Position numbers and translations under genes: made by a program
Assembly (NCBI GenBank): GCA_000467715.1
Contig: AJFK01000728.1
Location: 1 to 64,000, forward strand
Reading direction: 5' to 3'
DNA length: 64,000 bases
Source: Hysterium pulicare CBS 123377
Lineage: Eukaryota > Ascomycota > Dothideomycetes > Hysteriales > Hysteriaceae
Notes under the pieces: model-generated
Databases searched by the model: none
The model's input: the letters and a program-made list of their open reading frames with translations, nothing else
What the model was told of the DNA's origin: nothing
In this document: positions 22,208 through 32,226 of the stretch, in pieces
Layout: each line of letters begins with the position of its first letter
How positions within the stretch are numbered: the first letter of the stretch is position 1

Positions 22208-23464
22208 TCACGTCTCCTTAGCCCACTGCTTCCCACTCCAAAGCCCCCCGGTCGTCCACAACCAATAATCCCGCCCCTTAATCAACCACACCAGAAAACT
22301 CGGCAACCGATACCCCATCGCCGCCCCAACCCCTTTACTCTTCCCAACCGGCACCATCTGCGTCTCGCGCGTATCCTCCTTGAACACGCGATCATCGCTA
22401 ACATCGCTCTCCCCTTTCCCAGAAGCCAGCAATAAATCGCGCTTGATATTTGCGCAGACAACAAGAATCGCTTCTAGAATGAGATGGATGGCCGGGTGGG
22501 CGTAGGATGCTACGTCGCCGATGGCGTAGATGCGTGGACCGGCTTTCTCGACGCGGAGGGTGGAGGCATTTGTGTCGATGCGGTTATCGCGCGTTAGAAG
22601 TGCTGAGGGAACGAAACTGGTGTTTGGTCTTGTGCCCGTCACGGGGACGTAGAGATCGGCGTCCAGCGTTTTCCCATCATCAAGCGTCAGCGTTGCTTTC
22701 ATCGCAACGCTGTCCATTCCTGCGCCCTGTGGCTCCACGGTTCTGACACGTGCGTTCTTGAGAACTGTCACGCCGACTTGGGCGAGGTATCCTTCGGCCT
22801 TTTTCGCAAGAGAGGGACGGAGAGCGGGCAGAATCTTGGAGTCGGAGCTTACGACTGTGATGGGGACTTTTGGGTTTGATAGTTTCGAGCTGAACCAGTC
22901 GGCACGGCCGTTGAGATATTCGCCTAGCTCGCCAGCGGTTTCGATACCTGCGGGACCGCCGCCGGCGATGACGATGCTTTTGGCGGTTGGTAGTGCTTTT
23001 CGAAATGCGGACCAATTCTGTCGTAGGAATTCGACGTCGCGGTTTAGACCAAGTAGAGGAGAAGTCGTAGATGCGTCTGTAGCGATAACTAGCGCGTGGA
23101 AATCGATTCTCTCGGTGTCGCTCGTCGTTAAGGTGATGGAGACGGTTCGATTGGTGTGGTCAAGTTCTGTCACTGTGCCATGAATGAAGCGGAAGCTGCC
23201 GTTGGGATATTGCTCGAATGCTTTCGGGATGTTGACGAAGAGTTTCTCTTGCGGGAACATGTCGTCCGATATCAGAGCGCGAGGACAAGCCGGTCGGCAC
23301 ATGGCTTGAGATGAGGCGCTGACGATGATGACTTGGTACGATGCTTTGTCGGGCAATTGGGGGAAAACATGTTTGAGAAGATGTTGGGCAGTAGATGCAC
23401 CGCCGTAGGAATCACCGAGGACGACGATGTTCTTTTGAGATGCTGGGGCGGTGTTCTCCGCCAT
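22208..23464 (-). CDS. AMID/FSP1-like FAD-dependent NAD(P)H oxidoreductase
   Basis: Single exon, 418 residues, the usual size of the AMID/AIF2-like branch of the pyridine-nucleotide-disulfide oxidoreductase superfamily, which passes electrons from NAD(P)H through FAD to quinones or similar acceptors. FAD-binding strand near residue 13: IVVLGDSYGGASTAQHL (GxSYGG variant, common in fungal members). NAD(P)-binding motif near residue 165: IVIAGGGPAGIETAGELGEY. The second FAD motif is RIYAIGDVASY near residue 318. No signal peptide or redox-active CxxxxC pair is seen, so it is of the AIF type. A palindromic E-box pair lies about 330 bp upstream. Confidence 0.9.
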   Translation of the reverse strand: MAENTAPASQKNIVVLGDSYGGASTAQHLLKHVFPQLPDKASYQVIIVSASSQAMCRPACPRALISDDMFPQEKLFVNIPKAFEQYPNGSFRFIHGTVTELDHTNRTVSITLTTSDTERIDFHALVIATDASTTSPLLGLNRDVEFLRQNWSAFRKALPTAKSIVIAGGGPAGIETAGELGEYLNGRADWFSSKLSNPKVPITVVSSDSKILPALRPSLAKKAEGYLAQVGVTVLKNARVRTVEPQGAGMDSVAMKATLTLDDGKTLDADLYVPVTGTRPNTSFVPSALLTRDNRIDTNASTLRVEKAGPRIYAIGDVASYAHPAIHLILEAILVVCANIKRDLLLASGKGESDVSDDRVFKEDTRETQMVPVGKSKGVGAAMGYRLPSFLVWLIKGRDYWLWTTGGLWSGKQWAKET

Positions 23465-24132
23465 CTTTCACGCCAGGACTAGAAATGACCGGTGTTTTTG
23501 GTTGGATACCTGCATAACAAAGGCTAAAGACATCAAGATCAAGAAAATATGGGATAGTGATGGACGGTCGAGAGATAGTCTGAGTAATCCACCAGGCTGA
23601 GTTTTGTATGGTGCTCGATACGTGGGCTCGGACGGCGAACGGGCAAGGTCGGACGGACAAATTAAAAAAGAAAACAACATGAAGGTGCTTTCTCGTACCA
23701 GCAAATTCCTCGTACAACCTCAACGTGTACAGTTGAATAAGCGCAGTTGTACATATTGCGTCCGTCATAGATTGAGAAGGTACCCAGACGAATATTTGAG
23801 CCACGTGCTTCCTGCATCACGTGGCTCTAGCACAATAACAAGCCGATTCTTATATTAACATAAGAAGAGCGAGGCAACTATAAGTCGAAAGCATAAAAGT
23901 GAGGAGAGTATTTCATAGTATCTACTCTATTCCAAAAAAGTAATTAGTTCAGCAAGCCTTTCATAATTCTTGAATGTGGCATGGGAGGTCATCGGAATAA
24001 GTATTAAATTCTGGGTGGGAATCCACCTCTAGGCGGAACTGGTTGGGTCTTTCGGTCTAGACCTAGATCCTCTAGGACCACGTGAATCATTGTCAAATGC
24101 TCGGTTCTTCGAGTCCTTGTGGTGCAGTCTTT
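23465..24132. other. Intergenic, promoter of the flavoprotein gene
   Basis: Between the 3' end of HET gene 1 and the start of the flavoprotein gene. Contains the palindrome at 23798-23827; otherwise AT-rich with no gene. Confidence 0.5.
23798..23827. promoter_or_regulatory. Perfect inverted repeat with two CACGTG boxes
   Basis: GAGCCACGTG at 23798-23807 and its exact complement CACGTGGCTC at 23818-23827, separated by 10 nt. Each arm contains a CACGTG E-box, the site of bHLH regulators. It sits about 330 bp upstream of the flavoprotein start. One turn of helix between arms suits a dimeric or tetrameric binder; this is inference. Confidence 0.5.
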
Positions 24133-25971
24133 TTATGGCCAGGTGCCACGACCGATTGTGTGACGGTGTTTGATACGAATGTCGATGCTGAATACGTTTC
24201 TCTCCGAGAAGTCCTCGTGGTAGATGCGCGCAGTTAGCGTTCCGTTGGAGCCATCAGCAAAATGAATATAATCTCTGAGTCCCCGTTTCAGATCTGTCTG
24301 GTCATTTCTCTTGTAGTTACGCCAGATCTGAGGCAGTTCGGCGACCGTGTAGTTATGCCAAACCTTCGGTAGGTCTGTGGCGGTTTCGGGCAAGTGAATT
24401 TTACACCAGGGCATGCCTCTTCTTCCACCCGTTAAATGTTGGCGGTGTTCAAAGCCGAAGATCAAGACGAATGAGCCTTGGTTTTGATTACTTGGAGGAG
24501 TACTTTGACTCTGGAATAACAGAACAGCCCACCAGCTTCCTTCCAGGGCATCATTGCGCTCCTGTGTTGATATTTTGATGAGTCCGCGATCTGGATTCCA
24601 CGAATCCGGTGGATACACCTTGGTGAGGCGGTAGCCAGTTGATTGAAGATCAATGGTTCTGAGAAGAAAAACACAGGGATGCCGATAGTGATTGTGAGCT
24701 TGGTGTACAAAGAATTCTTCTACTAAATAAACGGTTCTCGGTGGTGGTTTAAGGCGTAAGAGCTGGGCTCGCGATATTTTCGGAAACGGCTCTGAAGTGT
24801 CATAGTTGATCGCATAGGGCTGCATGATTGCATATCGGTCCTTTCCATCAAGCGAATACAGAGGAAGAAGTAAGTTGTGGTCATAGTCGTCTTCCTCGTG
24901 GCATCGAAGAACCGCTATCTCAAAATCATCGCGTCCAATTTTGCTGAGTAGCCCAGCTTGCTGAAGAGACAAAATGGGGAAACTTATTCGCATGCCATAA
25001 TTAGTTCGGGAGAATATATCCGTCTCAGTCTCCAAGAAGGGCATAATATTCGAGGAGAAAGCAAAATCCGCTACCTGGAGAGTCCAGGCGCCTCGAAGGG
25101 TGAATCCGTTTTCACAATTCCTTGTTTTAGAAACAAATATGGAATGATCCACAGATTTTTTCACGATTTCTTGCTGGAGTCTCATGAATGCTCTATTTCC
25201 TTCTCCATATAATAACGGCATGTTCACATTGAAGAGCCCAAACAAACAATAAGCCAGATCTTCAACCCTAGTTGTTTGACGTCCTGAAGCCCAAGACATA
25301 CGTCGCGCGATACTTGTGGTGCGGATATTATATAACCTTTGATCAGGGTTATTTTCGTTGGATTCCAAGAACTCGCAGGGGATGCCAGTTCTTTCGGAGA
25401 CTTCGACACATAAGTCTTTCCTTGTGCCGATTTCATTCCAATCTTGATCGAAAAAAAGTACGCTTGGAGGGGCGATAAGCTCTTGCAGAGTCCAGCCTCG
25501 AGTGAACCAACGGCACGATAGAAAGGCTGAATTCGGAGATTTGGCAACTGTAGCTGGTGGCACATCATCCAGGAAGGCAAAGCAGACTACTGCGTCCTTG
25601 TATATACGATACATTGAGTTTATTGCCTCGGACAACTCAGCGCTACTACTCTTGTCAATACAGCAAGTGTCAATCCAGACATATTTTAGCTTATAATGTA
25701 AAGCCTTTGCGCAGCTTTGCTGGAGCTTCGCATAGCCTAGGAGATGTGTTGCCTGGCCAGTCTCTAGAGCCTTGTAGGAGACTTCACCTGCCCGCCAGGT
25801 ATGCGATAATACGGCATAAGGAGGGATTTCATCGTCCGTAAATTCACATAACTGAACTATCTTAGCATCGAGAAGATGCATGATCCTGTTTGAAGAGGTT
25901 GTGGAGGTGAGCGTATGTAGTATGAAAGCTAACAGCGTGAGGCTTACGAAGTGGGGTCTTTGAAAAAGCAA
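24133..25971 (-). CDS. HET-domain protein 1 (heterokaryon incompatibility family)
   Basis: Single-exon protein with an N-terminal HET domain, the domain that triggers cell death after fusion of incompatible strains in studied fungi. The family start is MHLLDAKIVQLCEF, whose Met lies at 25881; the 30 residues before it are hydrophobic and end beside a CAAACAG acceptor-like site, so they may be leader or intron, and translation from 25881 (582 residues) is preferred. HET motifs: YAVLSHTWRAGEVSY, KYVWIDTCCIDKSSSAEL, YKDAVVCFAFLDDV, and RGWTLQELIAPPSVLFFD, then EDLAYCLFGLFNVNMPLLYG, typical of the DUF8212-like continuation. The C-terminal 300 residues have no repeat or NTPase that I recognise. 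The gene looks intact, so it may be a live recognition gene. Confidence 0.9.
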   Translation of the reverse strand: MLFQRPHFVSLTLLAFILHTLTSTTSSNRIMHLLDAKIVQLCEFTDDEIPPYAVLSHTWRAGEVSYKALETGQATHLLGYAKLQQSCAKALHYKLKYVWIDTCCIDKSSSAELSEAINSMYRIYKDAVVCFAFLDDVPPATVAKSPNSAFLSCRWFTRGWTLQELIAPPSVLFFDQDWNEIGTRKDLCVEVSERTGIPCEFLESNENNPDQRLYNIRTTSIARRMSWASGRQTTRVEDLAYCLFGLFNVNMPLLYGEGNRAFMRLQQEIVKKSVDHSIFVSKTRNCENGFTLRGAWTLQVADFAFSSNIMPFLETETDIFSRTNYGMRISFPILSLQQAGLLSKIGRDDFEIAVLRCHEEDDYDHNLLLPLYSLDGKDRYAIMQPYAINYDTSEPFPKISRAQLLRLKPPPRTVYLVEEFFVHQAHNHYRHPCVFLLRTIDLQSTGYRLTKVYPPDSWNPDRGLIKISTQERNDALEGSWWAVLLFQSQSTPPSNQNQGSFVLIFGFEHRQHLTGGRRGMPWCKIHLPETATDLPKVWHNYTVAELPQIWRNYKRNDQTDLKRGLRDYIHFADGSNGTLTARIYHEDFSERNVFSIDIRIKHRHTIGRGTWP

Positions 25972-26748
25972 TGAGGCTGAGCCGTATCCGCCCGAGCCAC
26001 ACCGGTGAGCTGAGGCTGTGCTTCAAGTAGCATTGTGATTGGCCACGGAGGCGAGTCTTTCTCCGGAAAGCTAGTGGATATTTGTGATACAATTATGAAT
26101 AGCCAGGAGACAAAGATTGAACTGGAAAGGCGTGGGAAGTTTTCTGTTTTGTACTGACCATGAACACCTCCACTACATAGGCCTAGAAATCGTCATCGGT
26201 CCAAGAATTGCCTCGCGATACTGACACTCCTGCCTATAATCACCAGCACTTACAACATAAACACAGGATATAGGCATGTACGCTTACATGTAGAAACTCC
26301 ATCTAGCCAAGGTTACTCGTAAGTAACTATAAACTAATAGTCATGTGCAGTATTTGGAATTGGATCTTTGGTATGTATAGACCTCCGTATCCTCGGAGGC
26401 TGCAGCGGAGACAAGCATTACCGCCGGTGCTAACAGGACTTTAGGGTTACGGCTTACTATAGGTGACCGCACGATAGATTTTGCTACGAATTGCAACCCC
26501 TCTAATATTCCTGTTGATGTATTGATCGGGCTTTTTTTACCCCAACAGCTTTCTCTTAGGATGACTACGGTCCCAAGACGCATGAGGGGTTTTTGTCAGC
26601 CGGCGGGAAGACTTCAAATATCCGTCAAATCCGCTATATACTGTCTAGTTTAGAATTTTACAAAGGATATAAATCTCTCCGGTTCTTTCATACCACCTTC
26701 ATCTTTCAATCACCAGCTTACTTTTGGTCTTTCGTGCTCCGCCTAGCA
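25972..26748. other. Intergenic, divergent promoter region
   Basis: HET gene 1 and the propeller gene diverge from here. A TATATA-containing tract near 26635-26642 lies about 110 bp before the ATG at 26749. No gene seen. Confidence 0.5.
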
Positions 26749-27762
26749 ATGTTCTCAACCAGATTTGTTGCTTTGTTAGTTCTCGCCCTTCTTTCCACCG
26801 CGAGCTCCGCGCCTTTTGGTGCTGACAAGAACACCCATTTGTTGTATCAATTTCCAAATGGGACATGGGTAGAGAACTTGGCGGTTCGAAGCAACAACCA
26901 GCTTCTGCTAACCACTCTAACACCGAATCTCTACACTCTCGATCCTGACAAGGCCGGTTCTCAGCCTGCCCTCATCTACAGCTTCCCAAACGCAACGGCC
27001 CTTTTTGGCATTGCCGAGATCGAACCCGACGTCTTCACCGTCATAGCGGGCAACTTTTCGCTCCAAAATGGTAATACCCCTGGCTCCTATTCTATATGGA
27101 AGGTCAAATACTCGTCCCGCAAGAACATCTCTAAGCCAGAGATCTCTCTTATCGCGCCTGCGCCTCAAGCTGCTTTTCTCAATGGAATGTGTGTGCTTCC
27201 AAAACTGCCAGGCAACGTCCTCCTCGGCGACATCGGCGCAGGTCAAATATTCCGGATGGACACCCAAACCGGCGCTATTTCCATTGCCGTACCATCTACC
27301 AACAGTCTGGTATCAGACGCGTTTAATCCCACCTTCGGCACGGTAGGCGTTGACGGCATCCACGTCCTTGGCGACGAGCTCTACGTCGCTAACGCCGGCA
27401 AAGCCTTCTTCGGAAAGATAAAAGTAAATCCCGATGGCAGTCCTGCGCCTGGCGCCGAGCCGGTGATCATCCAGAAAGCTGTCAACGGGACAGGGGAGGA
27501 TGACTTTGCGCTCGATAGGAACGGAAATGCATTTCTGGTGACTGGAAGCGGAAACACGATTATTGAGGTTGGACCGGGCGGGAAGCAGCGCCTGATTGCC
27601 GGGAATATCAACTCGACAGAGATTGCGGAGCCGACCTCTGTGGCATTATCGAGAAGTGGGAAGGAAAAGAGGATGTTCGTCGTTACTGCGGGAGGTCAGG
27701 CGGCACCAGTGGATGGCGATGAGATTGTTGGGGGTCAGATACTTGCCATTGATCTCGCATGA
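26749..27762 (+). CDS. Secreted six-bladed beta-propeller (SMP-30/NHL-like) protein
   Basis: Single exon, 337 residues. The start at 26749 gives a good signal peptide (FVALLVLALLSTASSA); an upstream in-frame start exists but adds 52 residues that do not look like protein. The mature part begins HLLYQFPNGTWVENLAVRSN, then LFGIAEIEPDVFTVIAGNFS, FLNGMCVL and LLGDIGAGQIFRMD; these repeated strand patterns are those of a family of fungal secreted propellers annotated as SMP-30/gluconolactonase-like, some of which lie in secondary-metabolite clusters (TRI14-like). Several N-x-S/T sites are present. Lactonase or other activity cannot be confirmed from sequence. No biosynthetic enzyme lies beside it. 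Confidence 0.85.
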   Translation: MFSTRFVALLVLALLSTASSAPFGADKNTHLLYQFPNGTWVENLAVRSNNQLLLTTLTPNLYTLDPDKAGSQPALIYSFPNATALFGIAEIEPDVFTVIAGNFSLQNGNTPGSYSIWKVKYSSRKNISKPEISLIAPAPQAAFLNGMCVLPKLPGNVLLGDIGAGQIFRMDTQTGAISIAVPSTNSLVSDAFNPTFGTVGVDGIHVLGDELYVANAGKAFFGKIKVNPDGSPAPGAEPVIIQKAVNGTGEDDFALDRNGNAFLVTGSGNTIIEVGPGGKQRLIAGNINSTEIAEPTSVALSRSGKEKRMFVVTAGGQAAPVDGDEIVGGQILAIDLA

Positions 27763-27843
27763 GTCACTGCGCTACTCCCAATAGACAGCTACTTGAACCG
27801 CATTTTTACCGCAAGTTTTTCCCTCGTCCTTCTGATTAAATAT

Positions 27844-27968
27844 TGTACAGTGAAGAAGAGTTTGGTATAGCTCAACCAGGCGCAAGCGGTGATTGTATTT
27901 AAAGCTCTCGTTTATGGTTGATTTCATTGAATGATGTAACGGTGTTTCTTTGATTTATGCTGTACAGT
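27844..27968 (+). repeat. SINE-like element, 3'-shortened copy with 9-bp target duplication
   Basis: Body 27853-27959 (107 bp). Direct repeats TGTACAGTG at 27844-27852 and 27960-27968 flank it. The head includes TAGCTCAACCAGG, close to an A-box consensus, and the tail stops at TTTGATTTATGC, about 17 bp short of the full copies. Confidence 0.85.
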
Positions 27969-28524
27969 GTCAGCTTACACCAAAGTAGACAGTAGATAAT
28001 AAACCTGGCTTCTCGTTCAAGGTCTGAGGTCTCAAGGATTCTCTCCTGCAAGGATATAAAGTGAATAAGCCTCGTATAGGAGGACTGATGTCTTCACCAT
28101 ACTACGTTGCTCGTTGAATCCACTACTGTAAAGGAATGGGGGCCAGCTCTGTGGAGTATTAGCATTGTGTCCCAATGCAATGTACCTTAAACTCAACACC
28201 ATTGCCCGCACCTCACCCTGATACTAGCCCTCCCCAACTTCCAATAACTCGGTATAATCATATCAATGACTGTGATCTTAGAACTGCACGACTCTTATTT
28301 GTTTCAATTTAGTTAATTCAAATTGTGGATATCACACTTCTTGTTTAAACTCACTTCTTGTTTAAACGAATCTTATGTATGTGACTTGCATTTTAATAAG
28401 CGCAGCGTACATTAGCGCGACTTTCAAAGACGTAAAATCCAGGACGAGGTCGAACGCACTACAAGACGACTAAAATATATCAGTGGATCAAAACATGCTC
28501 ATAATATGTGGTAATTTATTATAT

Positions 28525-28674
28525 TTTAGCTTCCCTTGACGAAGAGCTTGGCGAAGCTCAACCGCGCGTAAGAGGTGATTGTTCTTAAGACTCTCATGCA
28601 TAACTGACTTTATTGTCTATTGTAACGATGTTCCTCTAATTTTGCGTCCAATTCTCACTGGTTTAGCTTCCCTT
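28525..28674 (+). repeat. SINE-like element, full-length diverged copy with 13-bp target duplication
   Basis: Body 28538-28661, 124 bp as in the copy at 7600-7723. Flanked by TTTAGCTTCCCTT at 28525-28537 and 28662-28674. The body differs from the other copies at many sites, so it is older although its target duplication is still perfect. Confidence 0.85.
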
Positions 28675-28972
28675 TTCCTACCCAACCAACATCAGAAGGT
28701 TACGCAGACAACAATTATGATATTCGCTGAGGATAGATACCTCCTTATAACTATGATTCTAAGATCAATTGCTGTTCGTACACGGCAAGAAGAGCATTTG
28801 AGGTTGGTGCGCAGCTCCGTTTCGGATCTTTCTTGGACACTCGGCAAGATCGGGAAGCTGAGTCGCGCTACAGGAACGCCGACCACAACCTAATTTCGAC
28901 CTTCTCGGTCTCATTCAATCTCTCTTCATCAACCTCCATTCATCCTCAACTTCTATCCATCTGTATCGGTTT

Positions 28973-31744
28973 TTGTTCTCGCTTTATATATTCGCTGGTT
29001 TCATTGTTTCGTATTACAAATCACATGTCTTTTCCAGCACGAGTGAGCCGCTGCACAAGGATGCCCTGGCATCAACGTACCGCCAGTATAAGCTTGATAC
29101 AGAGTACGTCGCTGGATGGCTCGCGCAGACAGCCAAAGAATGCGGATACCAATCAACCCGCTCGCAGTCTCAGCCGCAAACGGCCCCCAGGTTGAAGGGA
29201 AAGGCTAGGAAACTTGCTCGTGAGGCAGCCAAATCCGATGCAAGTCCAGGCCCTAAATATGTCATCAACGCATCCGAGTTCGTTCCAATGGCGGAAACTA
29301 TCGCGTCATTCGTGCCAAGCATACCCGTCAAACCAGCGTTAAAAAAGATGTTCACTCGCGCGATCAAAGCGCGAATGGAGGTTACGGATTGGTTTAGTTC
29401 AGGCCACGGGGATGAAGAGGATAAGGAGAGTGATCAGCGACATTTACATTTCATTGGCATACTAGTGAATGCTTTAGGAAAACTAGAACCATTGATGGCC
29501 AGAAGCGATCCCCCAAATATCCGTCGGATGAGAAGTGGAGTTGGTCCTAGAGGCGATGAAGCTCTGTCCTTGGAAAACAGATTTTCTGCACTGCCCATGA
29601 AAGATCCTGCGCACCTAGCAGATGATGATGATGAGATCAATGAAGAGGAATTGCAGGCTTTACCAACTGTCACGCCTGTAGAGATTGCACAAGATGAATC
29701 GGATATTGAAGACGAGTTCTTCTTTGCCATCGCGTCATTCCTCAAAGAGCTTCAAACTATCCGCGATTTTATTGGATCGTATTAGGCGGCCGAGTACGAA
29801 GAGGGTGGCTATGCTGAGGTCATCATTCCATCGCTCTTCACGAACACGGCTATTGACCTTGTGCGGCAAAAAGAGTATGAATTTGATCGAATACTTCGCC
29901 GACCTAGAAGATATCCTACCTCCACATTTCCAGTCTGGACACTACCGGCACTGCTTTATTATAACAAACATCAGAATTCTCACCAGATGTCTGTTGAACA
30001 AGCCGTGCTGCCTTCGTTTGCAGGATCGGAGACTTCAACTGGCAAAATCTGTGCTCACCAGGAGTTTTGCTTCTGGCCAGTATATTGTGGGCTTAAATAC
30101 TATCTGCATTTGTCCAAATCCACGAAAGATGAGAAACCCTCAGTCGACCCAAATTTGTTTATACAGGAAGGCATTCATGACGCCGTCCCGAGAACTATTG
30201 CATGGGTCCAGGTCCTCCGTATTGCGATCTTGTCATCGAGGGCTTACTTCGCACAGGATGAAGTCATTCGTGGGATTAGACAAATGTTCGATACCGAGGA
30301 GATTCCTATCTGGGTATCATTTGGGATGCAGCTATTTCTTGACATTGAAGAGGCCTTAGGAGATTCATTTGAAAAGCCTTTTGACGGTCTCCAAGCACAT
30401 TTGCGTAGCAGTCTTGAGAGATGGCAGGACCATCTGGATTATGTGGAGGCTGAGGGTACTACTCAAAAGCAAAAACTTTTCGACGATGGAACGAGCATTC
30501 TATTGCAGGACAGTAAGGACTTGGCTTTGGAAGATTCCTCTCTTTCCGATCATGACGCAAGGCTGCATGAAAGCCAACTCTTCTTCAAAAGAAATCCCCT
30601 GAGATGTGGCCTCATCGCGTATCTTCTCTACCTCCAACTACACGATGTGGGATTTCGTATGGAGAACTCCTACTCACAGATCTGCATGTTGGCCTACGTG
30701 TACGTGACAGGACGCATACTGTACCCTGATGCACCAAGGTGGCCGGATATGGAATTGGTCATCTACCGCCAGGATCCGGAGTATCTATTCTTTGGCGGCA
30801 TACCCAAGTCAATTGATGAAGCGAATAGAAAGCTGGCTCTCGCATGCGGCATCCCCCTGGTCAGTTTAGCGAACAGTAGACGAACATCGCAAGCAGAATA
30901 TAGAATCACAAACCGCCGCTTCTTCTCAGACCCCAGCTTTTTGTCCCAAGTGTTCATGAAAAGAATGATCGGACAGGCTTCGGAAACTGGCGAAGTCGAT
31001 ACTTTAGTCAGTCAGCTTGTTCGGCATTACGAGAGCGTTGATACCCGCCGCCGGGTAGTTAAACAACTCAATATGACGTCCACTTTTCTCGCGGAATATA
31101 CAAAAATATATAAAAAGGTGCCAGATAAGAGTTTTGATGCTATCAAACTTCTCAAGGATCTGCCCCTTTGGCTGACTGCCGACGCTCCCGACCTGTACTT
31201 TGATTGGCAAAGGATGCACCGCATCTGCGCAAAAATCTGGTCTAAGGCCATCAATGTCTTGGAAAGAGACCCCGACTGGCATATTTCCGATGATCTCATA
31301 AATCGTGATGATCACAGGTATCCGATTTCTGTAGCTTTGGAAGCTTTGGATCAAGCGGCAGAGTCTGACAGGATCGTAGACAGGTCTAAAACCAGAGATC
31401 CTGCCCACCACGCGAAATATCTCCGCACGATATGGAGCATAATCCAGGAATCTATTCATATTAGACTTCCATCACAAGACACCTATCTGTGCTGGGTAGC
31501 TGATAGCTGCCTTAGAAATATGATAGATGTGGGCGGCCCGATCACAACTCTCGCGGCTTCTCGTCCTGCAAACTTTTTGGATCTTTATGAAAACTGGAGC
31601 GATAAAGATAGAGACGCAAGTCAAGTGGAGTATTCGGTGAAGATGGCAGTACAGGACAAGGAGGCAAGGGAAGCGGCTCGGAATAAGAGTGAACTCGAAG
31701 ATGCTGGCATCACCAAGAAAATTGACGGCGAAGATAGGGTATAA
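28973..31744 (+). pseudogene. DUF6604-type protein gene with one in-frame stop
   Basis: One frame stays open and protein-like over 2.77 kb except for TAG at 29783-29785. The N-terminus matches my memory of DUF6604: STYRQYKLDTEYVAGWLAQT, then KGKARKLAREAAKS, YVINASEFVPMAETI and a helical region, an acidic segment before FFFAIASFLKELQTIRDFIG, and after the stop AIDLVRQKEYEFD. The C-terminal 500 residues are helical and end with a charged tail. A TGG-to-TAG change would explain the stop and fits the family reading. It is otherwise intact (about 920 residues), so it could be a recent null allele, a sequencing error or a read-through gene. The start is uncertain; 28973 is the first in-frame ATG, but the hydrophobic 16 residues after it do not look like the family. 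DUF6604 is of unknown function. Confidence 0.75.
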
Positions 31745-32226
31745 CAGCAAGAACATTTCACTAGTTTAGATATGACTTATATTTCCATGATTTTGAAGTA
31801 ATGGCCAGCCGCATCTTATGATATCCTGGAACTGTGTTATATATCGAAAATCAAACGTGAGATTGTAGAAACACCGTTACATCAACCAATGAAATCAACC
31901 ACAAATGAGAGCTTTAAACCTATTGACCGCTTACGCGTGGTTGAGCTTTACCAAACTCTTCTTCAATATTGAAAATATTCCCTTGCTGATAGGGCGTACA
32001 GAATAGGGATAGCGGGCCAAGATTCCCCCCGGAACAAAAAAAGTCCGCGAAGACGAGGTAACCACAGGAAAGAAAAAGATTTCAGTGTTTCCAGCACGAT
32101 CACGAACCTTCTTCTGCCTACCTACAATCTCTGCCTCTCGACTTTGAACTGCCCAGGATAGCCATCCCACCGTGCGGGGGAAAAGAGCGACAGAAAACCA
32201 TTAAAACATCCACGGACCCGGAAATA
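31745..32226. other. Intergenic with a SINE-like copy
   Basis: Between the DUF6604 and F-box genes. Apart from the repeat copy at 31866-31964 I see only the likely promoter of the F-box gene. Confidence 0.5.
31866..31964 (-). repeat. SINE-like element, 3'-truncated copy
   Basis: Minus-strand match to the first about 100 bp of the family, including GGTAAAGCTCAACCACGCG and GATGTAACGGTGTTTCT. No matching target duplication found; the tail is missing. Confidence 0.75.

Larger units (their letters stand above)
27763..28972. other. Intergenic region with two SINE-like insertions
   Basis: Two copies of the SINE-like family lie about 580 bp apart (27853 and 28538), both plus strand and both with target duplications. 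AT-rich otherwise; the few ORFs overlap the repeats. Confidence 0.6.

Noticed and set aside
28833-29195. ORF starting MSFPARVS-like sequence before DUF6604
   Set aside because: Overlaps the DUF6604 frame with no domain match; no usable donor links it to the family frame.
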